Source of the DNA: Thysanoteuthis rhombus
Lineage: Eukaryota > Mollusca > Cephalopoda > Oegopsida > Thysanoteuthidae
Assembly (NCBI GenBank): GCA_963457665.1
Contig: OY735215.1
Coordinates: 44,810,514 to 44,874,513 of the forward strand
Direction of reading: 5' to 3'
Length of the DNA stretch: 64,000 nt
Of the stretch, positions 40,380-51,354 are shown piece after piece. Under the pieces are notes generated by a model. It was given only the letters and a program-made list of their open reading frames with translations. It searched no databases and was not told the origin of the DNA. How positions within the stretch are numbered: position 1 is the stretch's first letter; each line of letters opens with the position of its first letter. A program made the position numbers and the translations under genes.

Positions 40380-41140
40380 AAGTTTGTTTGGTTATGGGTT
40401 TTTTAGAATGGAGAGGTGGTGTCTTTCTTTAGATATAAAACTGCTTTTTTCTTAATTTTATTCTCTTCACCTTCCTGCTGTCACTTCCTACTGTCACTTT
40501 CATCAACATTGTGTCAGATCACCTCGCATTCACACAACAAACATGCCTTGTACATACGTGAGTATGTATGTGTGTTTGCACGGGCCTGACAGCATGTGTG
40601 AGCGTGTATTTATCATGGACTGACTAAATATGTTATTTCGATTTATAACTTGTTAACAAGTTGTTCAACGTGAAATTCCTGATTCATTTATGGAAAAAAA
40701 TAATTGGAGATTATTTATTTAATCTAAATATTTTCTTAGGTTTCTACACATTAATTTTCTCCTGCAATTTGATTATGATTTAAGGAGTTCTTGCATGTAA
40801 AAAACTGTTCCAAAGAGAGCTTGAAAAAAGTGACCGGCTGAGAAAAGGTCGTGTGAATTGATTTAAAAAAATATCCAATCTTTTGTACGGATTCAACTTG
40901 TGTGATGTCGATTTCTAGCATAAGAACATGCATTATCATACGGCGAAATGGCTATCCACCCTATTTGTTTTTTACATATGAAATATCTTTTTTAGAATAG
41001 TAAGATGGAAGGTGATATAAATAATCAAAAACGGTAAATATTTAATTAAATAATCCTCAAATGATAAAATGCTATTCTTTAGGTTTAGTGGTCACAAATT
41101 TGGTAAAGTACGAATAATCACTTCCCTGGTATTGAACCTT
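40380..41140. other. Gene-free AT-rich stretch
   Basis: No coding or repeat signal recognised. Confidence 0.4.
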
Positions 41141-41146
41141 TCATCA

Positions 41147-41356
41147 TGGCTGGTGAATATAGAGGATGCTGCAAGACTTCTTATCCGAATCCTCCGTAAG
41201 TTTGCACCATAGTAGTGTTCGCTCCAAATGCTTTTTGACGTTATCGGCAGCATTCTGCCCGAATTTGAAATCGCTCTTAGAGATCAGGCTAACTTCTTTG
41301 AAGGACAACTTTTCTGTTGAGGGCTCAAAAATTTCAAATGATAATGAATTGTATGT
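41147..41356 (-). pseudogene. Unidentified 70-codon open frame, coding-like
   Basis: A frame open between two stops on the minus strand has no ATG. It includes LSFKEVSLISKSDFKFG and NAADNVKKHLERTLLWCKL and ends YIHQP before TGA. Amino-acid composition looks protein-like, not low-complexity. Upstream bases include acceptor-like text ('gcatttattttag' and 'aatttttgag'). It may be a last exon, a pseudogene or part of a transposon protein. I do not recognise it. Confidence 0.25.
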
Positions 41357-41359
41357 CTA

Positions 41360-42340
41360 TTGGATCTAAAATAAATGCAATTACATTAGTAAATCTTCAA
41401 CTTTTAGCTCTGCTCTCCACAATGTGAAAAACGACATTTTGTGTGTAACAATGTAACACTATTTGTACAGGTGGAACGAGGTTACATGGTACCAGCAGTA
41501 AAAAAAGAAAAAAAATAGGACTCAACCCTACTGAGCACGGTTAACCAACTATTTCATATGTGTATGATGAGAATTTCGTCCATATATCTGTTGATAATGA
41601 GAAAAAAGAAAAGAAAAAGAAAAACCAGCCGAAATCCGATCTCGTTTCGCCGATGTCCATTTTCTGAGTTCATAACAATTTGCTACTTTTTTCTACTTTT
41701 CGTGGTTCCAGTATAATAACCGTTATTTTCTGATCGATTATGTCTAAAAATCACAGAAAATGTCAATTATTCCTTTCAACTTTTGTTTTAGATACCAGGA
41801 CAGTTGTCACTCGGAATATATTTATCCTCAACAGGCAAATTTGCTCATCTTTAATTACGCAAAGTAAGAAAAACAACTAGATATTAATATCACTGCCCTT
41901 GTCACAAAATCAAAGTCTAAAGAATATTATAGACATTTTCTGTACTTTTTACACAAAAGCAATCACAAAAAATAACACGCACTACCCAGAAACGAAAATC
42001 ATGTTGCGTGGTGTAATCGCTTCGCACCTCCGGATTGTGTTTTTTCCCAAGGTCTCACGGTGCCACTGCAATATCTCCCACAGACAAAATATACCCTGCA
42101 TAAAATCAACATAATGAACTGCTCTATTTCTACAACGCATCCTCCATATTCACTTTCTCATCGGCCATATTGTTTTCTTTGGTCGTTCATTTCTGCAATT
42201 GGCACCGAATGCATCGCTTTCAGGAAATGACCTATTATTCTTGACTGATTTTCCTTTGCAAAACTTATCTTCTTCTCTTAGTTTTCCCCAGATAGATAGA
42301 TATGATCAAAGACTTGCTCATACAAATAGATAGATTGACT
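41360..42340. other. Gene-free stretch
   Basis: AT-rich sequence with only short frames and no recognised feature. Confidence 0.4.
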
Positions 42341-42349
42341 GGTGGATTT

Positions 42350-42660
42350 ATCCTCCTCCTTTGCTCTTTCTGTCTCTTTCTCTCCTTTTCATTCTCTCCT
42401 CTTTCTCTCCTTCTCACCCTTTCCCCTTTTCTCTATTTCATTTCTCTATTTCTCTTTCTGCTTTTCCTTCTTCTCTTATTCTATTACCCTTTCTCACTTT
42501 CTTCCCTTCAACCCCATCAATTTCTCACCTTTTTCTCCACTTTCACTCTTCCCCCTATCTCTGTTCCTTTCTTTTTTCTCTTTCTCTCCTCTTCTTGTTT
42601 TTTTTTACCCCCCCCCCCTTTGTCCTCTCCCTCTTCTCTCCTCCTCCTCCTCCTTCGCAG
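42350..42660 (+). repeat. Pyrimidine-rich tract
   Basis: About 310 bp of mostly C and T ('tctctttctctccttttc', 'ccccccccttt'). Overlapping Ser/Phe/Leu frames in all three phases are artefacts of this composition. Confidence 0.88.
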
Positions 42661-42936
42661 ATCATCAACTCTTGATTGACAAACAAATCCAATCAATTTT
42701 TTTTGTTCTGTTGACGAATTTCCGGCATCGAATCCGGAATGTGTCGATTTAAACGATCTGCTGTTTATTAGAAAAGGATTCTGGGTAAATTTTCACAAAA
42801 AAAGGGAATGTGAAAAAAGAAAAGATAATGATTTCTATTGCGCATGCGTGTAAACGTGCACCTGCTTTCAATGTATGAACCCTAGGAAAGCACGTGCCCG
42901 TGAAAAACTCTGAGTAAACCCAGAGAAGATATTTCC

Positions 42937-42940
<4 letters not shown>

Positions 42941-42971
<31 letters not shown>
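42941..42971. repeat. (TA)n microsatellite
   Basis: Pure TA run of about 30 bp just upstream of the MITE candidate. Confidence 0.95.
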
Positions 42972-42974
<3 letters not shown>

Positions 42975-42985
42975 GAATGTATACA

Positions 42986-43194
42986 TATACCGTATTTTCC
43001 CATGTATAATGCGCGTTTTTTCCAGATATATGAGCTAAGGAATCCAGGTGCGTGTTATCTACACAAACAATTGTTATACACGTTTGAATGTATAATTGCA
43101 TACTCTGAATAACAGATTTTTATTTGAAATCTGTGCTCAATCGGCAATGCAGATTATTTATGGTACCAGTTTATATATGCTGAAATACGGTATA
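42986..43194. mobile_element. MITE candidate with ACCGTATTT terminal inverted repeats
   Basis: The left end 'tataccgtatttt' and right end 'gaaatacggtata' are inverted copies over 12 bases, 209 bp apart. Inside the left end is 'tgtataatgcgcg', echoed by 'ggtgcgtgttatctac' further in. No coding capacity. A short non-coding element with TIRs and flanking TA fits a miniature DNA transposon. TA-rich flanks prevent an unambiguous target-site duplication. Confidence 0.6.
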
Positions 43195-43559
43195 TATATA
43201 TATATACGTGTGTGTGTGTGTACTTAGAGAAACTAAGAAATGTATACTTTTTGCTTGTATTTTTCGTTCCTGATATTCGTGTTTGTAAGAAGCATCATTT
43301 AATAGACGCGTTCTTTTAAACCATTTCTTTTCTTATATCAAGTTAATCAATTGCCAAGATAACGCTCATCAATTCTTGGCTCTTTGTTCTTGTAATCCTT
43401 TGAAAATTTCAAGTTGCAATGACAGCAGCGACAACCGTAGTAGCACTACTACAACTACTACCACTAGTTGCAGTTGTTATTAATTTTGTTTGTTGCGGTG
43501 AGGTGGTGGCAATTAATGATTATGTGCCTGCTATTTTCATACGGTTTTAAAGTTTGGAA

Positions 43560-44010
43560 AAACGAGTTTTGCGAACCTCCACGATCTCCAACTAATGCAA
43601 AAGAAACTGAATGAAGAAAGCAAGAAAGTAGGTCTTCACATGAACGTCGGTAAAACAAATGTTAAGTGCAGCAAACTTGTTAAGGACAAAGATACAATGA
43701 TCAAAATCGAAAAAGTACACCACTACATCAACCTATGATAAGAGGTCAAGTGAATAACTACCATAGGTTGACAAACTTTCAACCTTTAAAAATAAGAAAA
43801 TTATATTAGATCTAAAAAGAAGGGTCCGCGACCAAGGTACCTACCCTCACATATGGAGCTGAAACATGGAATCTAACCAAATTGACCACAAAACTGAGAA
43901 CTCTACAGAAGAGAGAATGCCCAACATCACATTAAGAGATCACAAGACAGCACATTATACTATAGAACAGATTGGAGTCAGATACATCATAAAAAGTACA
44001 TTTTTAAACT
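43560..44010 (+). mobile_element. LINE RT-to-C-terminal fragment
   Basis: Reads LMQKKLNEESKKVGLHMN, then VGKTNVKCSKLVKDKD, IKIEKVHHYINL, and further on MPNITLRDHKTAHYT. This is the segment just after the RT catalytic loop and into the C-terminal part of the same LINE family. Several stops and frameshifts are present. The 3' end is missing after about 44,010. Confidence 0.78.
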
Positions 44011-44360
44011 CAAATACCAAAAATGATAAAAAAAACTTTTTTTTGTGTATTCATATGTACAGATGAAAATTATGCGAAAACCTATAATTCAAAGGTAAAA
44101 AAATAAGATCGATAGAGATCATTTGAAATAATCAAAATGCCTTTTTCAATGTATATCTATGAATAGAATTAGAAATCAGAGAAAGAATTAAAACCATTCA
44201 GTTGACAGTTCCAGTCAAATCAGGTAGAATATTGAGGAGAGTCCTGGAACACTAGGTCTCACTTTATCTTCGGTGAAATTCACCGGTTACCAGAGGCGTG
44301 AAAACTAAACGAATACAATAATAGCAATTTTATCCTCTTTATGATCAACTGGAATTGATG

Positions 44361-45035
44361 ACAGGTCTGATTAGTCATTGAATAGAAACCGTCCTTTGAT
44401 CTACATACTTTAGCAGCATGCCATGCTGGGGGTGGTCAATTAAAAAAACAATGGAAAAAGGTGATTAAGTTACTCCTCTTGCCTTTTGTTGGATTTCTAA
44501 AAAGTCCTAACTTAAAAAAAAAACAAGAGTAAACGGCAAATTTTCAAAAAAACAAAAGAGCATTTTTGCTAGATTTTGTTAGGAATGAATTTTTACATTT
44601 TCAGCCCTCTAGCTCTATTATTAGGCACGACAAATACATGATCGCTGCTACTCAAATACAAGTATGGCAGCTCCGAGAGAGCACACTATCATAAGTGTCC
44701 CATGAAGCAGGAGGTCCTGAGAAATGTACAGAGTACTCAGGCGGTTCGTGCTTGGAAAGATATAATAATCGGCGGCAAAGCACAGTCTGAGACGACCACA
44801 AAACATTCTTGGTGCTACATACGCTAACTGGTTTTTACAACCAGTCACCCATCTAGAAGATGATCAGGCTCCACCTTGCTCAACTCCCATGATCTTACAA
44901 GAACTGATGAATCCACTGGAATTTGTTTGTATTTGTGCGTGTGTATGTTTGTGTGTGTGCATACAAACATAGAAGCACTGGAAAACTAAAGAAATTCGTT
45001 GACAATTTTGGTTGACAGTTTTTGATAACAATGTA
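44361..45035 (+). repeat. Dispersed repeat family 'CTGGTTAGTC', copy F, interrupted
   Basis: Head part 'caggtctgattagtcatt' to 'cagccctctagctctattat' covers 44,363-44,638. The tail 'actggaaaactaaagaaatt' and 'gacaattttggttgacagtt' resumes at about 44,977. The 340 bp between are a separate insertion (5S-derived SINE). Confidence 0.75.
44640..44976 (-). mobile_element. 5S-rRNA-derived SINE nested in repeat copy F
   Basis: The reverse complement of 44,842-44,911 aligns with 5S rRNA without gaps: 'cagtcacccatct', 'caggctccaccttgctcaac' and 'catgatcttacaagaact' sit at the spacing of 'ggtcacccatcc', 'cgggcccaacgttgcttaac' and 'ggtgatcggacgagaac'. The body lies at lower coordinates, as in the 18.4-18.7 kb copy. 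It splits the dispersed repeat, so it is the younger of the two. Confidence 0.62.
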
Positions 45036-45576
45036 AGTGACCATTTTAATAAATCATCGGGATTTTTTACGAAGGCTGAAAAGCCAACTTCCCTTTATTT
45101 GATCCCCAGCACCATAGTTCCCTTTGGGCACGAACACACTTTTTGCAACTAAAGCTCAAAGGAAATTAATGTTCGCACACATGGTTTGTTCTCTGGAATA
45201 ATGTAGTAATTGATATCAATACATAATATCATGAGTACTTATATATACAACCGTTTGTCTGCCATTCTTTTACGCTATAGAAACCGCCTAAATATGAACG
45301 CAGCCCAAAGAAATGTTGCATGCATCCTCAGTGAACCTTGGGGGAGATTTTCTGGTAGAGATTTCAAAGTAATAAACTTGGGAGTGGTACAATGAAAATT
45401 ATCGAAAATCAAGTACGGAATTCTTTGAGGCAATTTTATGATATGAAGGTTTTAAAAGGAGGTTCGATATAATCCAAAGCTAAATCAGACTCCTACCTTC
45501 CGTTCAAACAACGTATTTGCGTATGAATATCTTCTTATTTTATATGTTTAAAGATAATTCTTCAAGGGGTCAAAGT

Positions 45577-45835
45577 GAGAGGAAACCTGCCCCCTCTATG
45601 GCTAAAAGTAGAGGGAAACTCTTTTTTCCTCTTTAGGGAGACAAAAATGAAGGGAAACTGTTTCCCTTTTAAAGGATCAAATTTGAAAGGGAATTTTTAC
45701 TCTCAGAAGGTGAAAAATGAAGGAAACTCCTCCCCTTAAAGAGGTCAAAAGTGAAGGGAATTCTTTTAACCTTTGAGAAGTACAAAATCAAGAAAAACTT
45801 TGTCCCATATTTTAGAGGTCGAAGGTGTATGAATA
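45577..45835 (-). repeat. ~36-bp minisatellite, array 2 (inverted)
   Basis: About seven units of 33-38 bp with the theme 'aaaagtgaagggaaactctttcccctttaaaggtc', the reverse complement of arrays 1 and 3. Units are diverged by substitutions and small indels. Confidence 0.75.
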
Positions 45836-46530
45836 ATTTGTTTTACAAATCTGGAGGCTTCAGTCTTTTTTTTACTCCTTAAATATCTAATCCAGCATCG
45901 ACGGGTCTTTTATCGAGTAATGATTTCAAGTTTACATTTGCACGAGCATTTAGTCAGTACATACTTTTATTGGAGAGCAAAATGCTGAACATGAGCTTTT
46001 TGCACCTCCTGACCACTGAAAAGTACGGGAAACTTTCCAGCGTAATGCTCTATGGTCGGCTATGCGACTGACTCATGTACGGGAGAGCCTAATTATGATC
46101 AAATTCTTTTCAAGCCAAAAAATAATAGCAAATGATTCAACCTTATTTTCTTAGAATTTTAAGGGCAGCGTATTTGTCGAATATCAATTTCATCAAAATT
46201 TCCCTAAACATCAGTGTCAATAAGAATAAAAGCTTTAATTGTCCTTTTCTTCATTTATGACATGATTACTAGTTGATCACTAAACAAACGTAATCAGCTA
46301 AATTGATTCAATTCAGAACCGTATTATTTCTCTTGACATTTTAGATTCATGTTCAATTTATTATGTCTCAAAGCGTATATTGCAATGTGATGATGATGAT
46401 GATACCACCACTACTGCTGCTACTACTACTACTAATGATAATAATGATAATAATAATAATAGCAGCAGCAGCAGCAGCAACTTGTCCTTTTATTAAATGA
46501 GAATTTCATTTGAATATGATCAAACTCCAG
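45836..46530. other. Gene-free stretch with mixed trinucleotide repeats
   Basis: AT-rich, no gene. (GAT)n, (ACT)n, (AAT)n and (GCA)n runs follow each other at about 46,388-46,483. Confidence 0.5.
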
Positions 46531-46538
46531 ATCAAGTC

Positions 46539-46650
46539 TGGATCCCCACCTAGTTACCGAATTCTGGAGTTAACTTTGTGATTCTATTGTAACAAGAACA
46601 TCAATAACAATCCACACTTAGTTTTCCGAGTCTGCTGTTGACTTTGTCGA
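46539..46650 (+). repeat. Two direct repeats of about 38 bp
   Basis: 'gatccccacctagttaccga' plus 'gttaactttg' near 46,540-46,577 resembles 'aatccacacttagttttccg' plus 'gttgactttg' near 46,611-46,648. A donor-like 'gtcgaggtaagaata' ends the second copy; no exon can be supported. Confidence 0.4.
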
Positions 46651-46736
46651 GGTAAGAATAAAAAAAACTCCTCACTGAATTTTGGGGAGTACTCTCTTCG
46701 CATTAAACCAAACCGATATGTAAAATTACGAATCCT

Positions 46737-46803
46737 CTGCTCTGATTTGAAATTACAACAAACTGATCAGTAGACAGCTCTCTTACCGATTGAGCTAGAT
46801 TAA
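46737..46803 (-). pseudogene. tRNA-like sequence
   Basis: The minus strand has a good A box, 'tagctcaatcggtaagaga', and a B-box-like 'aatttcaaatca' at about the right distance. A second partial copy with 'gtaagagagccggctg' and 'tgatttcaaatca' lies at about 46,905-46,955. Both look like tRNA-derived SINE heads. Acceptor-stem pairing is not visible. Confidence 0.42.
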
Positions 46804-46959
46804 AAAAATCTTACATATCTCAGAAAATTGTTGTTAGAAATACGGAAGGGCGTATTCCATTGTAACAAATAAATGCATTCATGAAATCAAATTAACATTT
46901 CCCTGATGTGATTTGAAATCAGAGCCAAGTGATTGGCAGCCGGCTCTCTTACATTTTTT

Positions 46960-47600
46960 TCACACAAAATTCACTGGATTTGATAGCAGAACCATCAATC
47001 GCCCTGTATATATGTTGCCTTGTGCCACATTTTTAGAGCCATTGGAAAAAACAAAACAAAATGGAGCTTGTAAAGTAGTTGAGTATGTATCTGTGTGTAC
47101 TTCAAGAGGAGGAGGAGGCAGCAGCGGCGGTGGAGGAGGGGAGGAAGAGGAAAAAGGGGAAAATGAGTACGGTCCACATTTTGGGGTGGGCCAAGTTTCA
47201 GATTAATCCATCATGATATGACTGAGAAAAATGATATTCCACATATTAAGGACAAATAGTCAGACCGAAGACGTGTCTTAAAATGGATACGCCTAAAAAG
47301 AACGAAGACAAACATCGAAGAAATCACTCACAGGCAGAAGTTATTTACATTACTTACCAAATACGTTTCCAATTCACTCATACACACACACACAATTACA
47401 TTTCAAAAAATAGATTTAAAAAAGAACGATTAGTATTTTGTTTGGGTTTTTTCTTGGGGATTGGGGATGGACTCCATTTTTACGGAAAGACTGCGTTGTT
47501 TTTAAACAAAGGCAGCAATATATCATAGTTGATCAATGTTGATGGATCAATTGTTCGATTTTCAACAAATATCAACCGACATTGCTCACTGCAGTTTCAA
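46960..47600. other. Gene-free stretch
   Basis: A purine-rich (GGA)n patch at about 47,106-47,165 reads as poly-Gly/Glu. Otherwise nothing recognised. A donor-like site ('gtatttg|gtaagtaatg', minus, near 47,357) follows a CA run but no exon is supported. Confidence 0.4.
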
Positions 47601-47626
47601 TAGGACCAAAAACAGATATGTCCATG

Positions 47627-47815
47627 TTACCACTCATAAAGGGAAGTCGTGGATAAGGGAAGACCACAGAAATGGAAGCCGCTGATAGAAGGCCACTGAA
47701 AGGGAAACTGTGGATAAGGATGGACCTTTGAAATATAAACTGCAGATAAATTAGAACCACCAAAATGTAAACCAAAATGATAGAACCACTAAAAGAGGAA
47801 CGCTGGATGCCTGTG
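47627..47815 (+). repeat. ~32-bp minisatellite
   Basis: About six diverged units with the theme 'accactgaaagggaaactgtggataagga'. A partial unit, 'accactgaaagggggtgggg', recurs at about 47,907. Confidence 0.65.
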
Positions 47816-47837
47816 AATGCTGAGATCGTAATGTTAT

Positions 47838-48380
47838 ATCTATCACGGGAATAGACTTTTAAAAATCAATAAATGATTGTTCTTAGACGATAAAAAAAGT
47901 GCAGACCACTGAAAGGGGGTGGGGTCGTGGTTATTTCTTTTTTTTTCTATCACAAGAATTGATTAAAGAATTTTTTTTTAAATGAATGATGTCAGTTAAC
48001 TGGCGACAATTGATTTAAAACACGTATATATTACGTCAGCTAACTGGTTGACAGACAAAGTGAGTCAGGGAGACGTTAGACACATCTAAAAACTTCTTCA
48101 TGAATTATTTGTGGCTTGTTATCCTTTTCTCTTTTTGTAACATATATAATTATGTGTGTGTATATGTATATATATTTTTTTCTATCACGAGAATTGACTT
48201 TAAAAAAAGGTAAATGACGTTTGTTAATTTGAGACAATTGATATATATATATATATATATATATATGACATAATCTAATTGGGGTCAGACAGAATAAATT
48301 ATAGAGACGCTGGACACATCTAAAAACTCCTTCATCAATTATTTGTAGCTTCTCACCCTTTTCACTTTTTATAACATGGT
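47838..48380 (+). repeat. Tandem duplication with ~235-bp period
   Basis: 'ctatcacaagaattga' at 47,947 and 'ctatcacgagaattga' at 48,181 start two copies. Both run through 'agacaattgat' type text and 'cacatctaaaaacttcttca' to 'ttttctctttttgtaacat'. A third partial start, 'ctatcacgggaatagac', is at about 47,840. (TA)n has expanded inside the second copy (48,240-48,266). Confidence 0.75.
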
Positions 48381-48474
48381 GAGTCTCAGTGTCGGTGACG
48401 TTTTAGCCCCCTCCCTCAGATACGCTTCTGCCTTCATTTTTGATTGTTTAATTGGGGAAAAGTTTCCTTTTTCT

Positions 48475-49115
48475 TACCCCTTGAAGTGGGGAGGGGCTAC
48501 CTTCGGGTTTAACCTCCTTAAGGCAGGTGGACTCTGCAATTACTACTAACCCCTTAAGGATCGAAAGAACGCCTATCATTGATCCTTTGAAGAGAGAAAC
48601 GTTTTCTTATAGTTTTCACTCCTAAAAGATAGGAAAAGTCAATCTTGACTTTTGAGCACTATTGATAAGAAAAAAGTCAAGAATAAGACCTTTGAAGGGA
48701 GGGCATTTTCCGATTACTTTAGACCCCTCGATATGTTATATATAAACATATAAAATAAGACGGTATTGATGGTAGACGGAAAGTAAGATTCCACTTCGGC
48801 ATTATAGCTACATTGTAAGTAGAAACCCCCATCTAAGACCTATAAAAAAAACTTATATCCTGATAACCGAAGTATCTCTTTATGCCGGGTAAAATATTTC
48901 TGAGGGAACAAAAAAATATCAAATGTAAGAAAAGATTTTCCTTCTACTTTTTTGAGGAAAAAGCTTCCTTTCGCCTCTGACCACTCAAAGGGTAACATAA
49001 AGGTTACCTTCACTTCTAACCCCCAATAGGTGGAAAAAGTTCCCTTTTAGTTTTGATCCCTAAGAGATAGGGAAAAGATTCCTTTCACTTTTAAGCCTTT
49101 GATGGGAAAGTTTCA
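48475..49115 (+). repeat. ~36-bp minisatellite, arrays 3 and 4 with conserved flank
   Basis: Diverged 'cccttgaagggaggaaaaag' type units fill about 48,475-48,735 and again 48,925-49,115. Between them 'gacggaaagtaagattccac', 'cattatagctacattgtaag' matches the flank of array 1 near 24,960. A third flank-like piece follows at about 49,330-49,440. The array-plus-flank block has thus been copied as one unit. Confidence 0.7.
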
Positions 49116-50543
49116 TATCTACTGGATATTTTATATACACCAGAAAGTTACTTTATCCGGCATATGGCAGTGTTTCAATATTGAGAATCTACTTATATAT
49201 TTTGTATAATATCAAGTTTTGTTTTTTTGGTCTTCCATATTTAGCTGTCCCATGAAAGCTTGTAAATTTTAGCATCATGAAAAGTCATGTAAATAGATCT
49301 TGCAAAGAATAAGTGTGAACGGAATGAGTTTTTCTGAATATAACATCACGGTGTCTCCCAATAGAAGCTCAAACTGGGAGTATTGATCAGCCTTATAACC
49401 ATGTAGTAAATCGAAACCCCTATCAAAATATTACAAATCGTCCCGGATTTTTTACACGCTCTAATCCTGAACATTTTAAGGGTGCTTTGAATTACTATCT
49501 CCGGTTAAGATGTACCGTGCGGGGGGAGAATGCAAGCATAATAACAAATTTACGCGAAAGTTAAATATAAACAATGAAACTCTGCGAACAGAATCTGATC
49601 CATTGCTGAGATCGTTTATTGGATTTTGAGTCCAACGCTTTAATCAATCGTCCATCACAGCCAGCAAAATTATTTGTTTCTTATCTCAATATGTAGTTAA
49701 TCTTTCCTTTGAAAATGACAATATGAACAAATCCAAGGCCTCACGAAGAAAGCCATCACAGTAAAGGGAAATACCAATTACGCGTCGGAACTTATCCCGA
49801 TAATTTTTCCGTCACTAAAAATTACACGCCACAAATTATAATCGAGGCTGTGAGGGCATTTCAAGTCCAACACCCTAACCACTCATCATCACACTACTGA
49901 CAGTTAATTCGCTGATTTCTTGATCAGTAATATATTTTTCATTTAGTAAAGATTACTCGCTTCAAATATGTATTACTCCTTGGATTTCGAGTCCAATACC
50001 TTAAACACTAACCATTACTGCACAAGGAGGAAACTTATCGTTTTTTTTGTTTTGGTTTTTTTTTTATTGTTTTTTAAATTTTTTTGACCTGACGTACATT
50101 TTACGTTTACGAAGAATTACATGCAGCGAGCTAGATTACAAACTAATGCGGGTAATACCTTTCGGTTTTCAAGTACAACGCCAATCGGCCATCAAAACAC
50201 AAACATTTAACATATTTTTTTCTGATTTTTACCAGCAGTATATTTCTCCTTTATAAAACGTGGGGAATAAGATTTAAACCAAGTTGCCTAGTTGATTTCG
50301 AGTCAAACAAATTGACCGTGTGGCCATCAAGGCGCTACTAATCAAGCTATTGTGTTCCTACATTGACCACCAGAATATCTCCACTATCACTAGAAATTAC
50401 AAGCTGCAAACAGGATCAGAATCTGAGTGCGAGTGGCCCATTGAATTGCAAGCCTAACGCCTTAACGCCTCGGTGATCAAATTTGATTAACCTATCCATC
50501 TTTCACGTGTACCTGCAGTATATGTTCCTTTACTGAAATTTAC

Positions 50544-50623
50544 ACGCAGCGAACAGGTTTCTAACCTCTGCAGGTATTGCCCATTGGATTCAAAGATGAA
50601 TGACTTAACTGCTTGGCCATCAC
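50544..50623 (-). pseudogene. tRNA-Ser-like unit
   Basis: One of the clearer units. 'cttggccatcacag' (A-box side), and 'cacgcagcgaacagg' (acceptor side) frame a B-box-like 'aggtttctaacctc' that has lost the invariant TTCGA. The anticodon arm is damaged ('ggattcaaagatgaatg'). Confidence 0.6.
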
Positions 50624-50989
50624 AGCACCGACAACCAAGCTATACTTTTTTTTTATCTTAACCACCAGTATATTTTTCTTTACGAAAAAAATCGAACTTG
50701 TGCAGACATTGCCCATCGGATTTCAGGAAGTGCCCCTGTAAGTCCAAAGCTTTAACAATTTAGGCATAAAACCACTGACAATTAGCACATTCATTTATTA
50801 TCTTGGTTATCAGTATTTTTTTTTGTTTACTAAAAACTGCCAGCTGCTAACATGATTCAAACATGAGCGGGGTTCGCCCATTGGATTTCAATTCCAATGA
50901 CGTGACAACCCAGCCATCACAGGGTTGACAATTAAACCATACGTATTTCATCTTGATCACCAGTATATTTTCCTTTTTTTTAAAATGTC

Positions 50990-51064
50990 ATGCTACAAAC
51001 AAGATTCGAAACTGTGTATATATATTGGATTTCGAATCCAACGCCTTTACTACTCACGCATCAC
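50990..51064 (-). pseudogene. tRNA-Ser-like unit with CGA anticodon position
   Basis: The anticodon arm is well kept ('ttggattcgaaatccaat' on the minus strand, CGA in the loop), as is part of the T loop ('tttcgaatc'). The variable arm has been overwritten by a short TA run. Confidence 0.62.
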
Positions 51065-51130
51065 AGCTATGCAATTCAAACTCGACGTTTCCTGTCTTGA
51101 GCGTACGTATATATTTCTTCTAAAACGGAC

Positions 51131-51210
51131 ACGCAGCAAACAGGATTTTAATCTGTGCAGGTGTTACCCACTGGATTACAAATCCAACCTCTTAACCGGT
51201 CAGCCATTAC
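51131..51210 (-). pseudogene. tRNA-Ser-like unit
   Basis: About 80 nt, close to the length of a tRNA-Ser. The anticodon loop reads TGT between 'ggatt' and 'aatcc'. The B box is changed ('agattaaaatcctg'). Confidence 0.6.
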
Positions 51211-51275
51211 AGTGTTGGCAGCTAAACCATAAATGTCTTATTTTGGCCATCAGAATTTTTTTAATTGAAAGTATC

Positions 51276-51354
51276 AAGCGACGAACGGGATTCTAACCAG
51301 TGCAGTCTTGACACATTGAATTTTGAGTCAGACACATTAACCACTTGGCTGCCA
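51276..51354 (-). pseudogene. tRNA-Ser-like unit
   Basis: Keeps 'caagtggttaatgtg' (A-box side) and 'ctggttagaatcccg' (T-arm side) on the minus strand. The anticodon position reads CAA. Confidence 0.58.

Noticed and set aside
42302-42752. Open frames of 104-136 codons in three phases
   Set aside because: Low-complexity pyrimidine tract.
46913-47206. A 97-codon frame with poly-Gly/Glu
   Set aside because: Half of it is a (GGA)n patch and the start lies in a tRNA-like remnant.
48376-48549. A 57-codon frame beginning MVSLSVGDVLAPSLRY
   Set aside because: It looked gene-like at first, but it runs into the minisatellite array and its end is made of array units.
50925-51296. A 123-codon open frame
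   Set aside because: It is a translation of the tRNA-like array read on the opposite strand; the repeating Q-D-residue pattern follows the tRNA units.
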